Source: JAAYCI01 sp031548875
Lineage (GTDB): Bacteria; Bacillota; Clostridia; Oscillospirales; Ruminococcaceae
Assembly (NCBI GenBank): GCA_031548875.1
Contig: JAVBQQ010000026.1
Span: 1 to 27,478 of the forward strand
Direction: 5' to 3'
Length of the DNA stretch: 27,478 nt
A program made the position numbers and the translations under genes. Shown here piece by piece: positions 7,893 to 15,233 of the stretch. Under the pieces are notes generated by a model. That model worked only from the letters and a program-made list of their open reading frames with translations. It was not told the DNA's origin and made no database searches. The number at the start of each line of letters is the position of its first letter. The first letter of the stretch is position 1.

Positions 7893-8866
7893 TGGCGGAA
7901 CGCGAAAAGCGAGTGCTCATTGTGGGCGCCGCTGGCTTTGTGGGCGGGCATTTGATCAGCTGCCTGCACGAGGCCGGCGGCTTTCGCGTGTCTGCCACAA
8001 AGCTGGAAAATGAAAAACTGGACCTGCCCGGCCTTGCTGCCGTGCATTCGGTGGATATCCTGCAGCCGGAGCCGTTGCGCGCTCTGCTGGAGACGGAAAA
8101 GCCGGAGTGGTTGTTCCACCTGGCGGCGCAGAGCAACGTGGCGCTTGCGTGGAAGCAGCCGGCCTTCACCGCCCGGGTGAACCTGGAGGGCGCCGTGAAC
8201 GTGCTGGAGACCGTGCGCGAGGTAGTGCCCGGATGCCGGGTGCTGCTGGTGGGCAGCAGCGAGGAATACGGCTTTGTGCGCCCGGAGGAAAACCCGGTGC
8301 GGGAGGACGCACTGCCCCGGCCGGGCAACCTGTATGCCGTCACCAAGAACGCGCAAAACCAGCTGGGCCGGGTGTATGCGAAAGCGTACGGCCTGCAGGT
8401 GATGTGCACCCGTTCGTTCAACCACATTGGACCGGGGCAGGCGCCGGGCTTTGTATTGCCTGATTTTTGCAGGCAGGTGGCGGAGATTGAAGCCGGCCTG
8501 CGCGAGCCGATGATGCGGGTGGGCAACCTTGCTGCAAAGCGGGACTTCTGCGACGTGCGTGATATCGTGGCGGCCTACCTGCAACTGGCGGAAAAAGGCG
8601 AGGCGGGCGAGACCTACAACGTGGGCAGCGGCTGCTCTGTACCCATTGAGGAGCTGCTGCGGCGCGTGTTGGCGCTGGCGGCGGTGCCTATACGCGTGGA
8701 ACAGGACCCCGCCCGCATGCGCCCGTCCGACCTGCCGGACCTACGGGCGGACATCGGAAAGCTGCGCGCACTGTGTGGCTGGGAGCCGCGTATCCCGCTG
8801 GAGGAAACCTTGCGCCAGACGCTGGACGAGTGGCGAAATTTGACAAAAGGACAAAAAGATACATGA
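7892..8866 (+). CDS. rmd: GDP-6-deoxy-D-mannose reductase (GDP-D-rhamnose synthase)
   Basis: The 324-aa extended SDR enzyme reduces GDP-4-keto-6-deoxymannose to GDP-D-rhamnose. It has VLIVGAAGFVGGHLI (GxxGxxG at 12-18), VGSSEEYG, and Tyr148/Lys152 in NLYAVTKNAQNQLG. The segment RSFNHIGPGQAPGFVLPDFCRQ followed by VGNLAAKRDFCDVRDIVAAY matches bacterial Rmd closely as I remember the family. It separates the protein from GDP-fucose synthase (Fcl), which would give a different sugar. The substrate specificity is inferred from that resemblance and from the adjacent gmd. The ATG overlaps the gmd stop, with GGAGAAAG upstream. It ends in a 4-nt ATGA overlap with the glycosyltransferase gene. Confidence 0.9.
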   Translation: MAEREKRVLIVGAAGFVGGHLISCLHEAGGFRVSATKLENEKLDLPGLAAVHSVDILQPEPLRALLETEKPEWLFHLAAQSNVALAWKQPAFTARVNLEGAVNVLETVREVVPGCRVLLVGSSEEYGFVRPEENPVREDALPRPGNLYAVTKNAQNQLGRVYAKAYGLQVMCTRSFNHIGPGQAPGFVLPDFCRQVAEIEAGLREPMMRVGNLAAKRDFCDVRDIVAAYLQLAEKGEAGETYNVGSGCSVPIEELLRRVLALAAVPIRVEQDPARMRPSDLPDLRADIGKLRALCGWEPRIPLEETLRQTLDEWRNLTKGQKDT

Positions 8867-11241
8867 AAAAGATGATAGCCGTCACCGTGCTGCCGGCGTG
8901 CAAGCTGGGCGCGGGCACGTTATTGATGGAATCGGTACAGATGTACTTGCCCAGCTACGACAGGTGCGTCGTCTGCTTGGACTCGCTGCCAGAGGGGGTT
9001 GACCCCGCCCAGCTACCCTTCCAGCTGCTGCCCGCCAGAGAATTGTGGGACGCGTATTTTTTAGACAACGCTTTTTTCTACAATCAGGAAGAGTTCAGGC
9101 AGGCCACCTCGGTGCGGGTGCTGCAGTGGTTCGACGGCAGGTACGAGGCCTGCTTGCTGCTCTATCCCGATTCGCTCTTCCTGGCGCCGGTGCCGGGGCT
9201 GGCGCAGGCGCCCGGTGCGGATGCCATCGTATCAATAGAAGCGCCGCCCATCTACAAAAACAAACGTCCTCCTATGGAGATGCCGGTGGGCCGGTTTGAC
9301 CTGTCCATGATGGGGCTGGACCTTGTGGGCTACGGGCCGGCCATGCGGCAGTTCCTGGCGTGGGTGGACGACAAATTTGCCTACATGCGGCGCATTGCCG
9401 TCACCGCCATTGACAAGGAACAGGGCGCGCCGGACAATCCGCATCCTGATTATGGATTTTATCAGCACTGGATGGACTACTCGCATGAATTTGGTTGCGG
9501 GCATACGTTGATGCGCCCGCTGGTGGTGACGTCCGACTATTCCTGTGAAGAAGACGGCCGGGCGCCCATGTTCGCCTGTTTTGCCGCTTCGCCCACCGAA
9601 CTGTTCCTGGAGGGGCACCCGCGCCTGGCCGAGGTGTACGAGGCGTACAAAACGGCGGCCGACAGGCTGCCCGGCCTGCCGGAAGAGTACGCCTACGACC
9701 GGTTCGAGGACGGCACACCGGTGTTCCCGTTGTTGCGCGAATATTTTTTCCACGACTACCGCCTGCGCACCGCTTGCGGGGGCGACCCTTTCGCGTGCCG
9801 CGCACAGTTCACCGATGCGACGACCGTGCTGGGCGAGTTGGAGGGCGTTCCCCTCACCGCCACGCTTGCGGCCATCTACAGGCAGCGTGGCGACTTGCGC
9901 GAGGCCTTCCCCGACATACAGCGGGAGGACCGCATCCCTTGTGTGCGCTGGTTTTTGCTGCACGGTGTGAAGGAATACGAACTGCCCGCGGCCTACAGCG
10001 AGGTGTTGGGAGAGAAGTGTGAGCAGGTGAGCGCCCGGCTGGAAGTGGAAAGCCGTCGCTTTGGCAACCGCGTGCGCCGTCGGCTGCATATGGCTCCGCC
10101 GCAAAAACCGCTGCCGGTTTACCCGGAGGGGGTCAATCTCGTAGGCTATGTACGGGGAGATTTTGGCCTCGGAGAGCACAGCCGCTCGCTGGCGCGGCTG
10201 CTCACAGCCGGGGAGGTGCCGCTGTCCATTGTGGAGGTGGCCGTGCCGCAAGCCCACGTTTACAGCAATACCGAGCTGGCCGGCAGCATCACCAACACCT
10301 TCGACCACAAGGTGAACCTGATCTATGTGAATGCAGCCGAGATGGGCAGGTTTTTCCGCGACCTTTCGCCCGATGCGCTGCGCGGGCATTACAACATCGG
10401 GTACTGGGCATGGGAGCAGCCGGAATTCCCCGACGCATGGTGTCATCTGTTCGAGAAGCTGGATGAGATCTGGACGATCAGCGCGTTTTCGGCGGAGGCC
10501 ATCCGGGCCAAGAGCAGTGTGCCGGTCTTTTCGCTGCCGCCCGCGGTGGTGGTGGGCGACGTTGACAAAACGGCGCGCCGGGCGGATTTTGGCATCCCGG
10601 AGGACAGCTTTGCCTTCCTGATGATGTACAGCGCGGGCAGCATTGCCGAGCGCAAAAACCCGCGCGCCGTGGTGGAGGCGTTCGATAGGGCGTTTGGCAA
10701 CGACACGCGCGCGACGCTGTTTATCAAGGCCAGCGGCCTGGACGCCGCCACCCCCGAGGACCTGGCCCTGTTGCGCAGCCTGGAGGGGCGCCCCAACGTG
10801 CGCCTGTACACTGACAACCTGCCCCGCGCGCGGCTGAACGCGCTCATCAACCTGTGCGACGCCTACGTCTCGCTGCACCGTAGCGAGGGGTTTGGCCTGG
10901 GGCCGGCCGAAGCCATGTACCTGGGCAAGCCGGCCATCGTTACAGGCTGGAGCGGTAACATGGAGTATACAACCCCCGAGGTGTGCTGCCCGGTGGCGTA
11001 CAAGCTTGTCACGCTGGAAAAAGACTATGGCCCGTATCGGATCGGTACGACCTGGTCCGAGCCGGATGTAGAAGACGCGGCGCGCCAGATGCGCCGCCTG
11101 GCCGAAGACCCGGCGCTTGCCCAAAAACTGGGCGCCGCCGGCGCCGCGCTGATGCGCGACCAGTTTTCGCCCGAGGTGCTGGGCGAAAAAGCGCGCGCGC
11201 GCCTGGAAACCGAAGGCCTGCTGGGCCGGCGGGGCGGGTGA
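8863..11241 (+). CDS. Large two-part glycosyltransferase: GT8-like N-terminal region plus GT4 C-terminal domain
   Basis: The 792-aa protein probably transfers the sugar made by its neighbours. The C-terminal part (about residue 427 on) is a GT-B fold GT4 enzyme. It begins VGYVRGDFGLGEHSRSLARLL, has the linker segment GYWAWEQPEFPD, a nucleotide-sugar strand ending MMYSAGSIAERKNP, and the GT4 signature SEGFGLGPAEAM with Glu675 and Glu683. About the first 400 residues are a separate region. The segment from about 60 to 115 (DNAFFYNQEEFRQATSVRVLQWF, then LLLYPDSLFLAPVPG, Asp103) weakly resembles the GT8-type arrangement before a DxD-like strand end, but this is tentative. The start at 8863 gives a 4-nt overlap with rmd and has AAAGGA upstream. 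A longer in-frame form from 8773 would run through rmd. No membrane segment is seen, so it is likely cytoplasmic or peripheral. Confidence 0.85.
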   Translation: MKKMIAVTVLPACKLGAGTLLMESVQMYLPSYDRCVVCLDSLPEGVDPAQLPFQLLPARELWDAYFLDNAFFYNQEEFRQATSVRVLQWFDGRYEACLLLYPDSLFLAPVPGLAQAPGADAIVSIEAPPIYKNKRPPMEMPVGRFDLSMMGLDLVGYGPAMRQFLAWVDDKFAYMRRIAVTAIDKEQGAPDNPHPDYGFYQHWMDYSHEFGCGHTLMRPLVVTSDYSCEEDGRAPMFACFAASPTELFLEGHPRLAEVYEAYKTAADRLPGLPEEYAYDRFEDGTPVFPLLREYFFHDYRLRTACGGDPFACRAQFTDATTVLGELEGVPLTATLAAIYRQRGDLREAFPDIQREDRIPCVRWFLLHGVKEYELPAAYSEVLGEKCEQVSARLEVESRRFGNRVRRRLHMAPPQKPLPVYPEGVNLVGYVRGDFGLGEHSRSLARLLTAGEVPLSIVEVAVPQAHVYSNTELAGSITNTFDHKVNLIYVNAAEMGRFFRDLSPDALRGHYNIGYWAWEQPEFPDAWCHLFEKLDEIWTISAFSAEAIRAKSSVPVFSLPPAVVVGDVDKTARRADFGIPEDSFAFLMMYSAGSIAERKNPRAVVEAFDRAFGNDTRATLFIKASGLDAATPEDLALLRSLEGRPNVRLYTDNLPRARLNALINLCDAYVSLHRSEGFGLGPAEAMYLGKPAIVTGWSGNMEYTTPEVCCPVAYKLVTLEKDYGPYRIGTTWSEPDVEDAARQMRRLAEDPALAQKLGAAGAALMRDQFSPEVLGEKARARLETEGLLGRRGG

Positions 11242-11302
11242 GCCTGTGGCGCGCCCCCAAGGCAGCGCGGTTGCGCGCAATTTATGGTATGAAGGAAACG
11301 AT

Positions 11303-12265
11303 ATGCAGCCTTTTTTTCTAAAACCAGATCTTCGCCACTACCTGTGGGGCGGCCATCGCCTGAGTGAACACATGGATGGCACGGACGAGGAGCTGCCCCT
11401 TGCCGAACGGTGGGAGCTGGCGGCGCGCCCCGACGCAAATACGACGGTGGCCGGAGGGGAACTTGCCGGTTTGCGGTTCGGCGAACTGGTGGTGCGGTAT
11501 CCGGAACTGGTTGGGCGCACCTATGCGCACGAACTTGATTTTCCGGTGCTGGTGAAACTTCTGGACACGCGCCAGGCGAACTCTATCCAGGTGCACCCGG
11601 ACGACGCCTATGCGCGGAACGACACCGGAGAGTGCGGCAAGAACGAGATGTGGCTGATATTGGACTGCGACAAAGACGCATTTATCTATGCGGGATTTTC
11701 GCGTGACGTGGGCCGGGACGAGGTGCGCCGCAGGGTAGCCGATGGCACGCTGGACGAGGTGCTGGGCAAGCTCCCCGTGCGAAAGGGCGACTTCTATTTC
11801 ATCCCGGCCGGCACGGTGCATTCCATCGGTGCGGGCATCCTGCTGGCCGAGGTGCAGCAGAATTCTGACCTGACCTACCGGCTGTACGATTTTGGGCGGC
11901 TGGGCCTGGACGGGAAGCCCCGTCCACTGCATGTGGACAAGGCGCTGGAGGTTGCCCGGCTGGGCCCGGCGTGCCTGGCAGCGCCGGGCGCGCGCACATT
12001 GGTGCAGCAGCCGGACCACACGCTGCATCTGCTGGCTGCCACGAGTGGCTTTGCGGTGGAACATCTGCAGATGAGCGGCGACTGTGCCTATATGGTGCGT
12101 AAGACAAGTTTTGCGGCCCTGCTTTGTGTGGAGGGCGAGATGGAAGTGCAGACGAAAACTTGGCGGGGCAGCCTGCCTATGGGACACTGCCTCTTCCTGC
12201 CGGCGGGCAGCGGACGTGTCCGTTTGCGTGGCCACGCCGAGTGTCTCATTGTAAAGCTTACATAA
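11303..12265 (+). CDS. manA: Mannose-6-phosphate isomerase, class I
   Basis: The 320-aa zinc enzyme interconverts fructose-6-phosphate and mannose-6-phosphate, the entry step to the GDP-mannose route encoded upstream. The cupin metal ligands are visible: Gln96 and His98 in IQVHPDD, Glu115 in KNEMW, and His173 in FIPAGTVHSIGAG. The family block LAEVQQNSDLTYRLYDFGR follows. The length matches the short Bacillus-type ManA. The ATG at 11303 has AAGGAAA 5 nt upstream. A frame extension to GTG 11246 adds 19 unconserved residues and lies close to the end of the previous gene, so it is rejected. It lies 61 nt after the glycosyltransferase gene and is followed by a long hairpin, so it probably ends the block. 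Confidence 0.95.
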   Translation: MQPFFLKPDLRHYLWGGHRLSEHMDGTDEELPLAERWELAARPDANTTVAGGELAGLRFGELVVRYPELVGRTYAHELDFPVLVKLLDTRQANSIQVHPDDAYARNDTGECGKNEMWLILDCDKDAFIYAGFSRDVGRDEVRRRVADGTLDEVLGKLPVRKGDFYFIPAGTVHSIGAGILLAEVQQNSDLTYRLYDFGRLGLDGKPRPLHVDKALEVARLGPACLAAPGARTLVQQPDHTLHLLAATSGFAVEHLQMSGDCAYMVRKTSFAALLCVEGEMEVQTKTWRGSLPMGHCLFLPAGSGRVRLRGHAECLIVKLT

Positions 12266-12285
12266 ATATATCGATACTGCGAATT

Positions 12286-12327
12286 AAAATCATCCCCTGT
12301 CACTGCAAAGTGGCAGGGGATGATTTT
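12286..12327. terminator. Long near-perfect hairpin after manA, probable terminator
   Basis: The arms AAAATCATCCCCTG (12286-12299) and CAGGGGATGATTTT (12314-12327) are perfect complements, and the stem continues inward through CAC/GTG. The T-run is only four bases, so termination may be partial. The A-run on the left gives an equivalent T-run on the other strand. Confidence 0.7.
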
Positions 12328-12330
12328 ATG

Positions 12331-12584
12331 CACAAAAAATGCGAACTATTTTTGTGGGAAACTGTGACAAAAACGCTTGCAATTTGATGCAATATAATTT
12401 ATAATCTAATTAAAGAAAGAGCTATAAAATAGCGAAAAACAATACAAATAATACGACAAAACAAACAAAATCAAGCAAAACACACAAGCGTTATCAAAAA
12501 TAAATTAGTTAGAATGTTAATTAAAAGAAAGCGTATAAACGTATTTTAAAGAAAAGGCCTTTTGAATGGCCACGGGAGGTACTA
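12331..12584 (+). promoter_or_regulatory. A-rich leader with promoter upstream of the methyltransferase gene
   Basis: This stretch without a gene is strongly A-rich, unlike the GC-rich flanks. A good promoter is present: TTGCAA (12377-12382) and TATAAT (12400-12405) at 17 bp. The transcript would carry about 170 nt of untranslated leader. Part of it (about 12440-12490) is almost free of T and G and so should be unstructured. Small dyads occur: GCTAT-AAA-ATAGC near 12421 and AAAAGGCCTTTT near 12552. I see no cobalamin, SAM or other riboswitch consensus. A strong GGGAGG (12574-12579) precedes the ATG. Confidence 0.65.
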
Positions 12585-13613
12585 ATGATGGATATGCGCA
12601 AGTGGAGAGAAGAACAGATCGCGGCCGGGACAAAGAAAGCGGTGCCCGTGCTCTCGTTCCCGTCCATCCAGTTGATGGGTATCACGGTGAAGGACCTGAT
12701 CTCGGACAGCGATACACAGGCGACGGGTATGAAGATGATCGCCGAGCGCTGCAACACGGCGGCGGCGGTGTCTTTGATGGACCTTTCGGTGGAGGCGGAG
12801 GCCTTCGGCGCAGAGATCCGCTTCACCGACGACGAGGTGCCCAACGTGATCGGCGCGCTGGTGGAGGATGTGGAAGCGGCCGAAGCGCTGCAGGTACCGC
12901 AGGTGGGTGCGGGCCGTACCGGCCTGTATATCGAGGCAAGCAAGAAGGCGCTGGAGCTCATCACCGACCGGCCGGTGCTGGCTGGTACCATCGGCCCCTT
13001 CTCGCTGGCGGGGCGCCTGGCGGGCATGGCCAACATCATTGTGCTTTGCCGCCGCAACCCCCAGCTTGTGCAGATGCTGCTGGAGAAAACTACAGCCTTC
13101 CTTGTCGATTACATCAAAGCATACAAGGCCGCCGGCGCCCACGGTGTCGTGATTGCCGAGCCCGCGGCCGGCCTGTTGGCCCCCGCCGCACTCAGCAAGT
13201 TTTCCGCCGTGTACTGCAAGAAGATCGTGGACGCTGTACAGGACGACACCTTCATGGTGGTGTACCACAACTGCGGCCAGTCGGTTACCAAATCTGTTCC
13301 GGAGATGCTGTCTATCGGCGCCGCGGCCTACCATTTTGGCGACGCCGGCGACATTGTTGCCATGCTGCCCCAGTTCCCGGCCGACGTGCTGGTGCTTGGC
13401 AATGTGGATCCCGTGCGCTACTTCTTCTCCGGCACGCCAGAATCCGTGCGTGAAGCGACGTTGAGCCTGATGGCAAAGTGTACGCAGTATCCCAACTTCA
13501 TCATCTCTTCCGGCTGCGACATTCCGCCCACTGCGCCGTGGGCAAACATTGACGCGTTCTTTGCGGCTGTGGACGAATTCTACACTGCTCATCCGACCCA
13601 GATCCCGGCCTGA
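12585..13613 (+). CDS. MtaA/CmuA-type methyltransferase of the uroporphyrinogen decarboxylase superfamily
   Basis: The 342-aa TIM-barrel protein belongs to the UroD superfamily. It looks like the methylcobamide:thiol methyltransferase branch rather than heme-pathway HemE. The likely zinc ligands are His228 and Cys230 in YHNCGQ, and Cys311 in SSGCDIPPTAPWANI, the H-x-C...C pattern of MtaA-like enzymes. RPVLAGTIGPFSLAGRL and VIAEPAAGLLAP are family segments. HemE's N-terminal Arg-rich substrate loop is not seen. These enzymes normally pass a methyl group between a corrinoid protein and a thiol or folate, but no corrinoid protein or reactivase gene lies in the window. The thiol or other acceptor is unknown. 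It has its own strong promoter, leader and terminator, which suggests high expression. Confidence 0.85.
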   Translation: MMDMRKWREEQIAAGTKKAVPVLSFPSIQLMGITVKDLISDSDTQATGMKMIAERCNTAAAVSLMDLSVEAEAFGAEIRFTDDEVPNVIGALVEDVEAAEALQVPQVGAGRTGLYIEASKKALELITDRPVLAGTIGPFSLAGRLAGMANIIVLCRRNPQLVQMLLEKTTAFLVDYIKAYKAAGAHGVVIAEPAAGLLAPAALSKFSAVYCKKIVDAVQDDTFMVVYHNCGQSVTKSVPEMLSIGAAAYHFGDAGDIVAMLPQFPADVLVLGNVDPVRYFFSGTPESVREATLSLMAKCTQYPNFIISSGCDIPPTAPWANIDAFFAAVDEFYTAHPTQIPA

Positions 13614-13634
13614 CACAGCGGTCGTTTTCCAAGC

Positions 13635-13674
13635 AAAGAAGCATCCCCCGCATTGTGGCGGGGGATGCTTCTTT
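13635..13674. terminator. Perfect 17-bp hairpin, probable bidirectional terminator
   Basis: AAAGAAGCATCCCCCGC (13635-13651) and GCGGGGGATGCTTCTTT (13658-13674) are perfect complements around a 6-nt loop. The hairpin lies between convergent genes, and A- and T-rich ends allow it to act on both strands. Confidence 0.88.
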
Positions 13675-13710
13675 GTGTGGCAGAAGGCTGTGCGAATAGC
13701 ACAAGGCTGG

Positions 13711-14478
13711 TCAGATCGATTTGTTGATCTTGTCGCGGTCGCCTCGGTTGCGGCGATCAGCTCCGGGGCGGCGGCGGTCGTATAATACAGGGGTGCGGTT
13801 CTTGCGGCGATCCCCCTGGCGGTTTTCCGGCGTGCCCGCCGGCGGGGTGGGCGCATTGGCGCGTGCCGCAGGTTGGGTGCGCAGCCGTTGCGCAAGGGTG
13901 GACAGGGGCGCGGCGGCCTCGGCGGGAGAGGGGGCCACCGGAACGGGGGCGGCCTGTTGTGTTTGCGGCGGCGCAGTGGGTATGGCGGGTTCCAGGATAG
14001 GATGGTCGGGTGCGATATCTTGCAGGAATGCCGCATCGCGGGGCGTCCGGCGGTCGTTGCCCAGGCGGCGCTCCAGCATCTGGCGGCGTGTGGATTTTCG
14101 GCGCTCCGGCTCCCACCAGAAAATATTCTCTTTGCGCCGGTCCTCGCCATGGCGGCGGTCTTGTGTGCGGCGGTCTTGTGGGCGCCGCTGCAGCGGCAGT
14201 ACCTCCAGGTTGTCCGGCAATGGTTCCCCGCAATGAGGGCAGATGCGGACACCGGCAGGGCGCCGGATGGGGTCATACTCCGCCGCAGGAGGAGCGATGC
14301 TCTCGCCACGGCCATGTGCGGTGTACAGGGTGAGCTTGCCCCAGAACATCTGGCCGATGTGCGCGTGGCAGAAGGGGCAGAGCGTGTCATACACGAGATC
14401 CACGTTTTCAAACCCCCGCACATTCGCCTTGACCAGTTGATCTTGTTGAAGGGGCGTATGGCAGTTTGGGCAGATCAT
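13711..14478 (-). CDS. Zinc-ribbon protein with repeated DRR/ERR tripeptides, function unknown
   Basis: I do not recognise this 255-aa protein. It has three CxxC pairs: CPNC (3-6), CPFC (34-37) and CPHC (80-83), consistent with zinc-ribbon-like metal binding. A basic region follows in which DRR or ERR recurs at 102, 108, 113, 125, 136 and 142. After a Pro/Ala/Gln/Thr-rich linker (about 160-215), a second cluster has DRR at 223, 234 and 241. Similar (D/E)RR repeats occur in various bacterial proteins, sometimes beside PilZ domains, but no PilZ domain is visible here. There is no signal peptide or membrane segment. AGGAGG lies 10 nt upstream of the ATG, and a TTGACG-17-GATAAT promoter lies at 14585-14557, so the gene looks real and is expressed alone. 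Nucleic-acid or signalling roles are both possible; none is supported. Confidence 0.8.
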   Translation of the reverse strand: MICPNCHTPLQQDQLVKANVRGFENVDLVYDTLCPFCHAHIGQMFWGKLTLYTAHGRGESIAPPAAEYDPIRRPAGVRICPHCGEPLPDNLEVLPLQRRPQDRRTQDRRHGEDRRKENIFWWEPERRKSTRRQMLERRLGNDRRTPRDAAFLQDIAPDHPILEPAIPTAPPQTQQAAPVPVAPSPAEAAAPLSTLAQRLRTQPAARANAPTPPAGTPENRQGDRRKNRTPVLYDRRRPGADRRNRGDRDKINKSI

Positions 14479-14556
14479 CCGTTCAAAACCTCCTGTCGGG
14501 TCTCATTTTGGGGTGGTTTGGCACAATTCCTTCTAAACCAGTAGTATATCACTTCT

Positions 14557-14585
14557 ATTATCTTTATTCGGTTGGATGCCGTCAA
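14557..14585 (-). promoter_or_regulatory. Promoter for the zinc-ribbon gene
   Basis: On the minus strand, TTGACG (14585-14580) and GATAAT (14562-14557) have 17-bp spacing, about 80 bp upstream of the ATG at 14478. Confidence 0.6.
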
Positions 14586-14762
14586 TCATTATGGCAATTA
14601 TTGCAAAGATTTGACCTGATTTTGCACAATATGCCTAAACAGTAGGCGGCGCTACGTGAGAACCCTATGCGCTTTGCCCTGCCAAGCGTGTGCGAAGGGC
14701 TCGGTCGGCCCGCGCGCTGCATTCCACCGGCGTCAACGGATGTGGCCTTTTTTGCGAGCTTC

Positions 14763-14790
14763 TTGACAGGATCGAAAAATGGAGTATAAT
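14763..14790 (+). promoter_or_regulatory. Strong promoter for the YtrA-type ABC operon
   Basis: Perfect TTGACA (14763-14768) and TATAAT (14785-14790) boxes are separated by 16 bp. Confidence 0.85.
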
Positions 14791-14791
14791 A

Positions 14792-14819
14792 TTAGTTAAT
14801 TACTAGAGTGATTAACTAA
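14792..14819. promoter_or_regulatory. Candidate operator for the YtrA-type regulator
   Basis: The perfect inverted repeat TTAGTTAAT-N10-ATTAACTAA starts 1 bp after the -10 box and covers the expected transcription start. This placement fits autorepression by the GntR-family product encoded directly downstream. Confidence 0.75.
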
Positions 14820-14867
14820 ATAAGCGTAAAATGTGATCTTCGTTATCCGAACAGAAAGGAGCGCGGC

Positions 14868-15233
14868 ATGCAGATAGATACAGGCGGCGAGAAACCCATT
14901 TTTTTGCAGATATCCGAAGGTATCGAAGCGGGTATACTGTCGGGCGTTTTTGCCGAGGAGGAGCAGGTGCCCTCCATCACCGAATTTGCGGTGCGCTATA
15001 CCATCAACCCCGCCACAGCGCTCAAGGGTATCAACCTGCTGGTGGACGAAGGGGTGTTGTACAAAAAGCGCGGGGTGGGCATGTTTGTGTGCACGGGGGC
15101 CAGGGCCCGCCTGCGCGAAAAGCACAGGGCGGCCTTCTGCCGGGCATATGTGCTGCCCATGGCAGACGAGGCGAAACGCCTGGGCATTGACAAAGAGGAG
15201 ATGCTCTTGCTGGCGGAGGAGGCATTTGAATGA
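14868..15233 (+). CDS. GntR family transcriptional regulator, YtrA subfamily
   Basis: The 121-aa protein consists of a GntR-type winged helix and a short C-terminal tail, the size of the YtrA subfamily. PIFLQISEGIEAGILSGVFAEEEQVPSITEFA is the usual first helix and wing approach. INPATALKGINLLVDEGVLYKKRGVGMFV holds the recognition helix and wing. There is no ligand-binding FCD or UTRA domain. It heads an ABC transporter operon and probably represses it through the dyad at 14792-14819. Relatives respond to cell-wall-active antibiotics in several Firmicutes, but the signal here is unknown. AAAGGAG lies 6 nt upstream of the ATG. It overlaps the next gene by 4 nt. Confidence 0.93.
   Translation: MQIDTGGEKPIFLQISEGIEAGILSGVFAEEEQVPSITEFAVRYTINPATALKGINLLVDEGVLYKKRGVGMFVCTGARARLREKHRAAFCRAYVLPMADEAKRLGIDKEEMLLLAEEAFE

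Larger units (their letters stand above)
14479..14867. other. Intergenic region between divergent genes
   Basis: This 389-bp stretch has no convincing gene. It holds the two divergent promoters and the YtrA-type operator listed separately. Between them is a GC-rich patch (about 14640-14750) that can fold partly and ends in GGCCTTTTTT, just before the -35 box at 14763. This could be a terminator remnant or a small RNA; nothing further can be supported. Confidence 0.5.

Noticed and set aside
7892..8866. GDP-L-fucose synthase (Fcl)
   Set aside because: The sequence around RSFNHIGPGQ and the VGNLAAKRDFCDVRDIV block look like Rmd. Fcl has different conserved segments.
9232..11280. 682-codon open frame on the minus strand opposite the glycosyltransferase
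   Set aside because: It is a shadow of the GC-rich coding strand: low-complexity His/Arg/Gln/Gly composition, no motif, and the plus-strand gene has clear family signatures and operon overlaps.
12331..12584. Cobalamin or SAM riboswitch in the methyltransferase leader
   Set aside because: No conserved riboswitch core is visible, and much of the leader is A-rich and unstructured.
12585..13613. HemE (uroporphyrinogen decarboxylase of heme synthesis)
   Set aside because: The H-x-C and late Cys zinc-ligand pattern fits MtaA-like methyltransferases. HemE's Arg-rich substrate loop is not seen, and no other heme gene is nearby.
12582..14423. 613-codon minus-strand open frame spanning the methyltransferase and part of the zinc-ribbon gene
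   Set aside because: It runs through a perfect terminator and out of frame with the zinc-ribbon protein, which has its own ribosome binding site and CxxC pairs.
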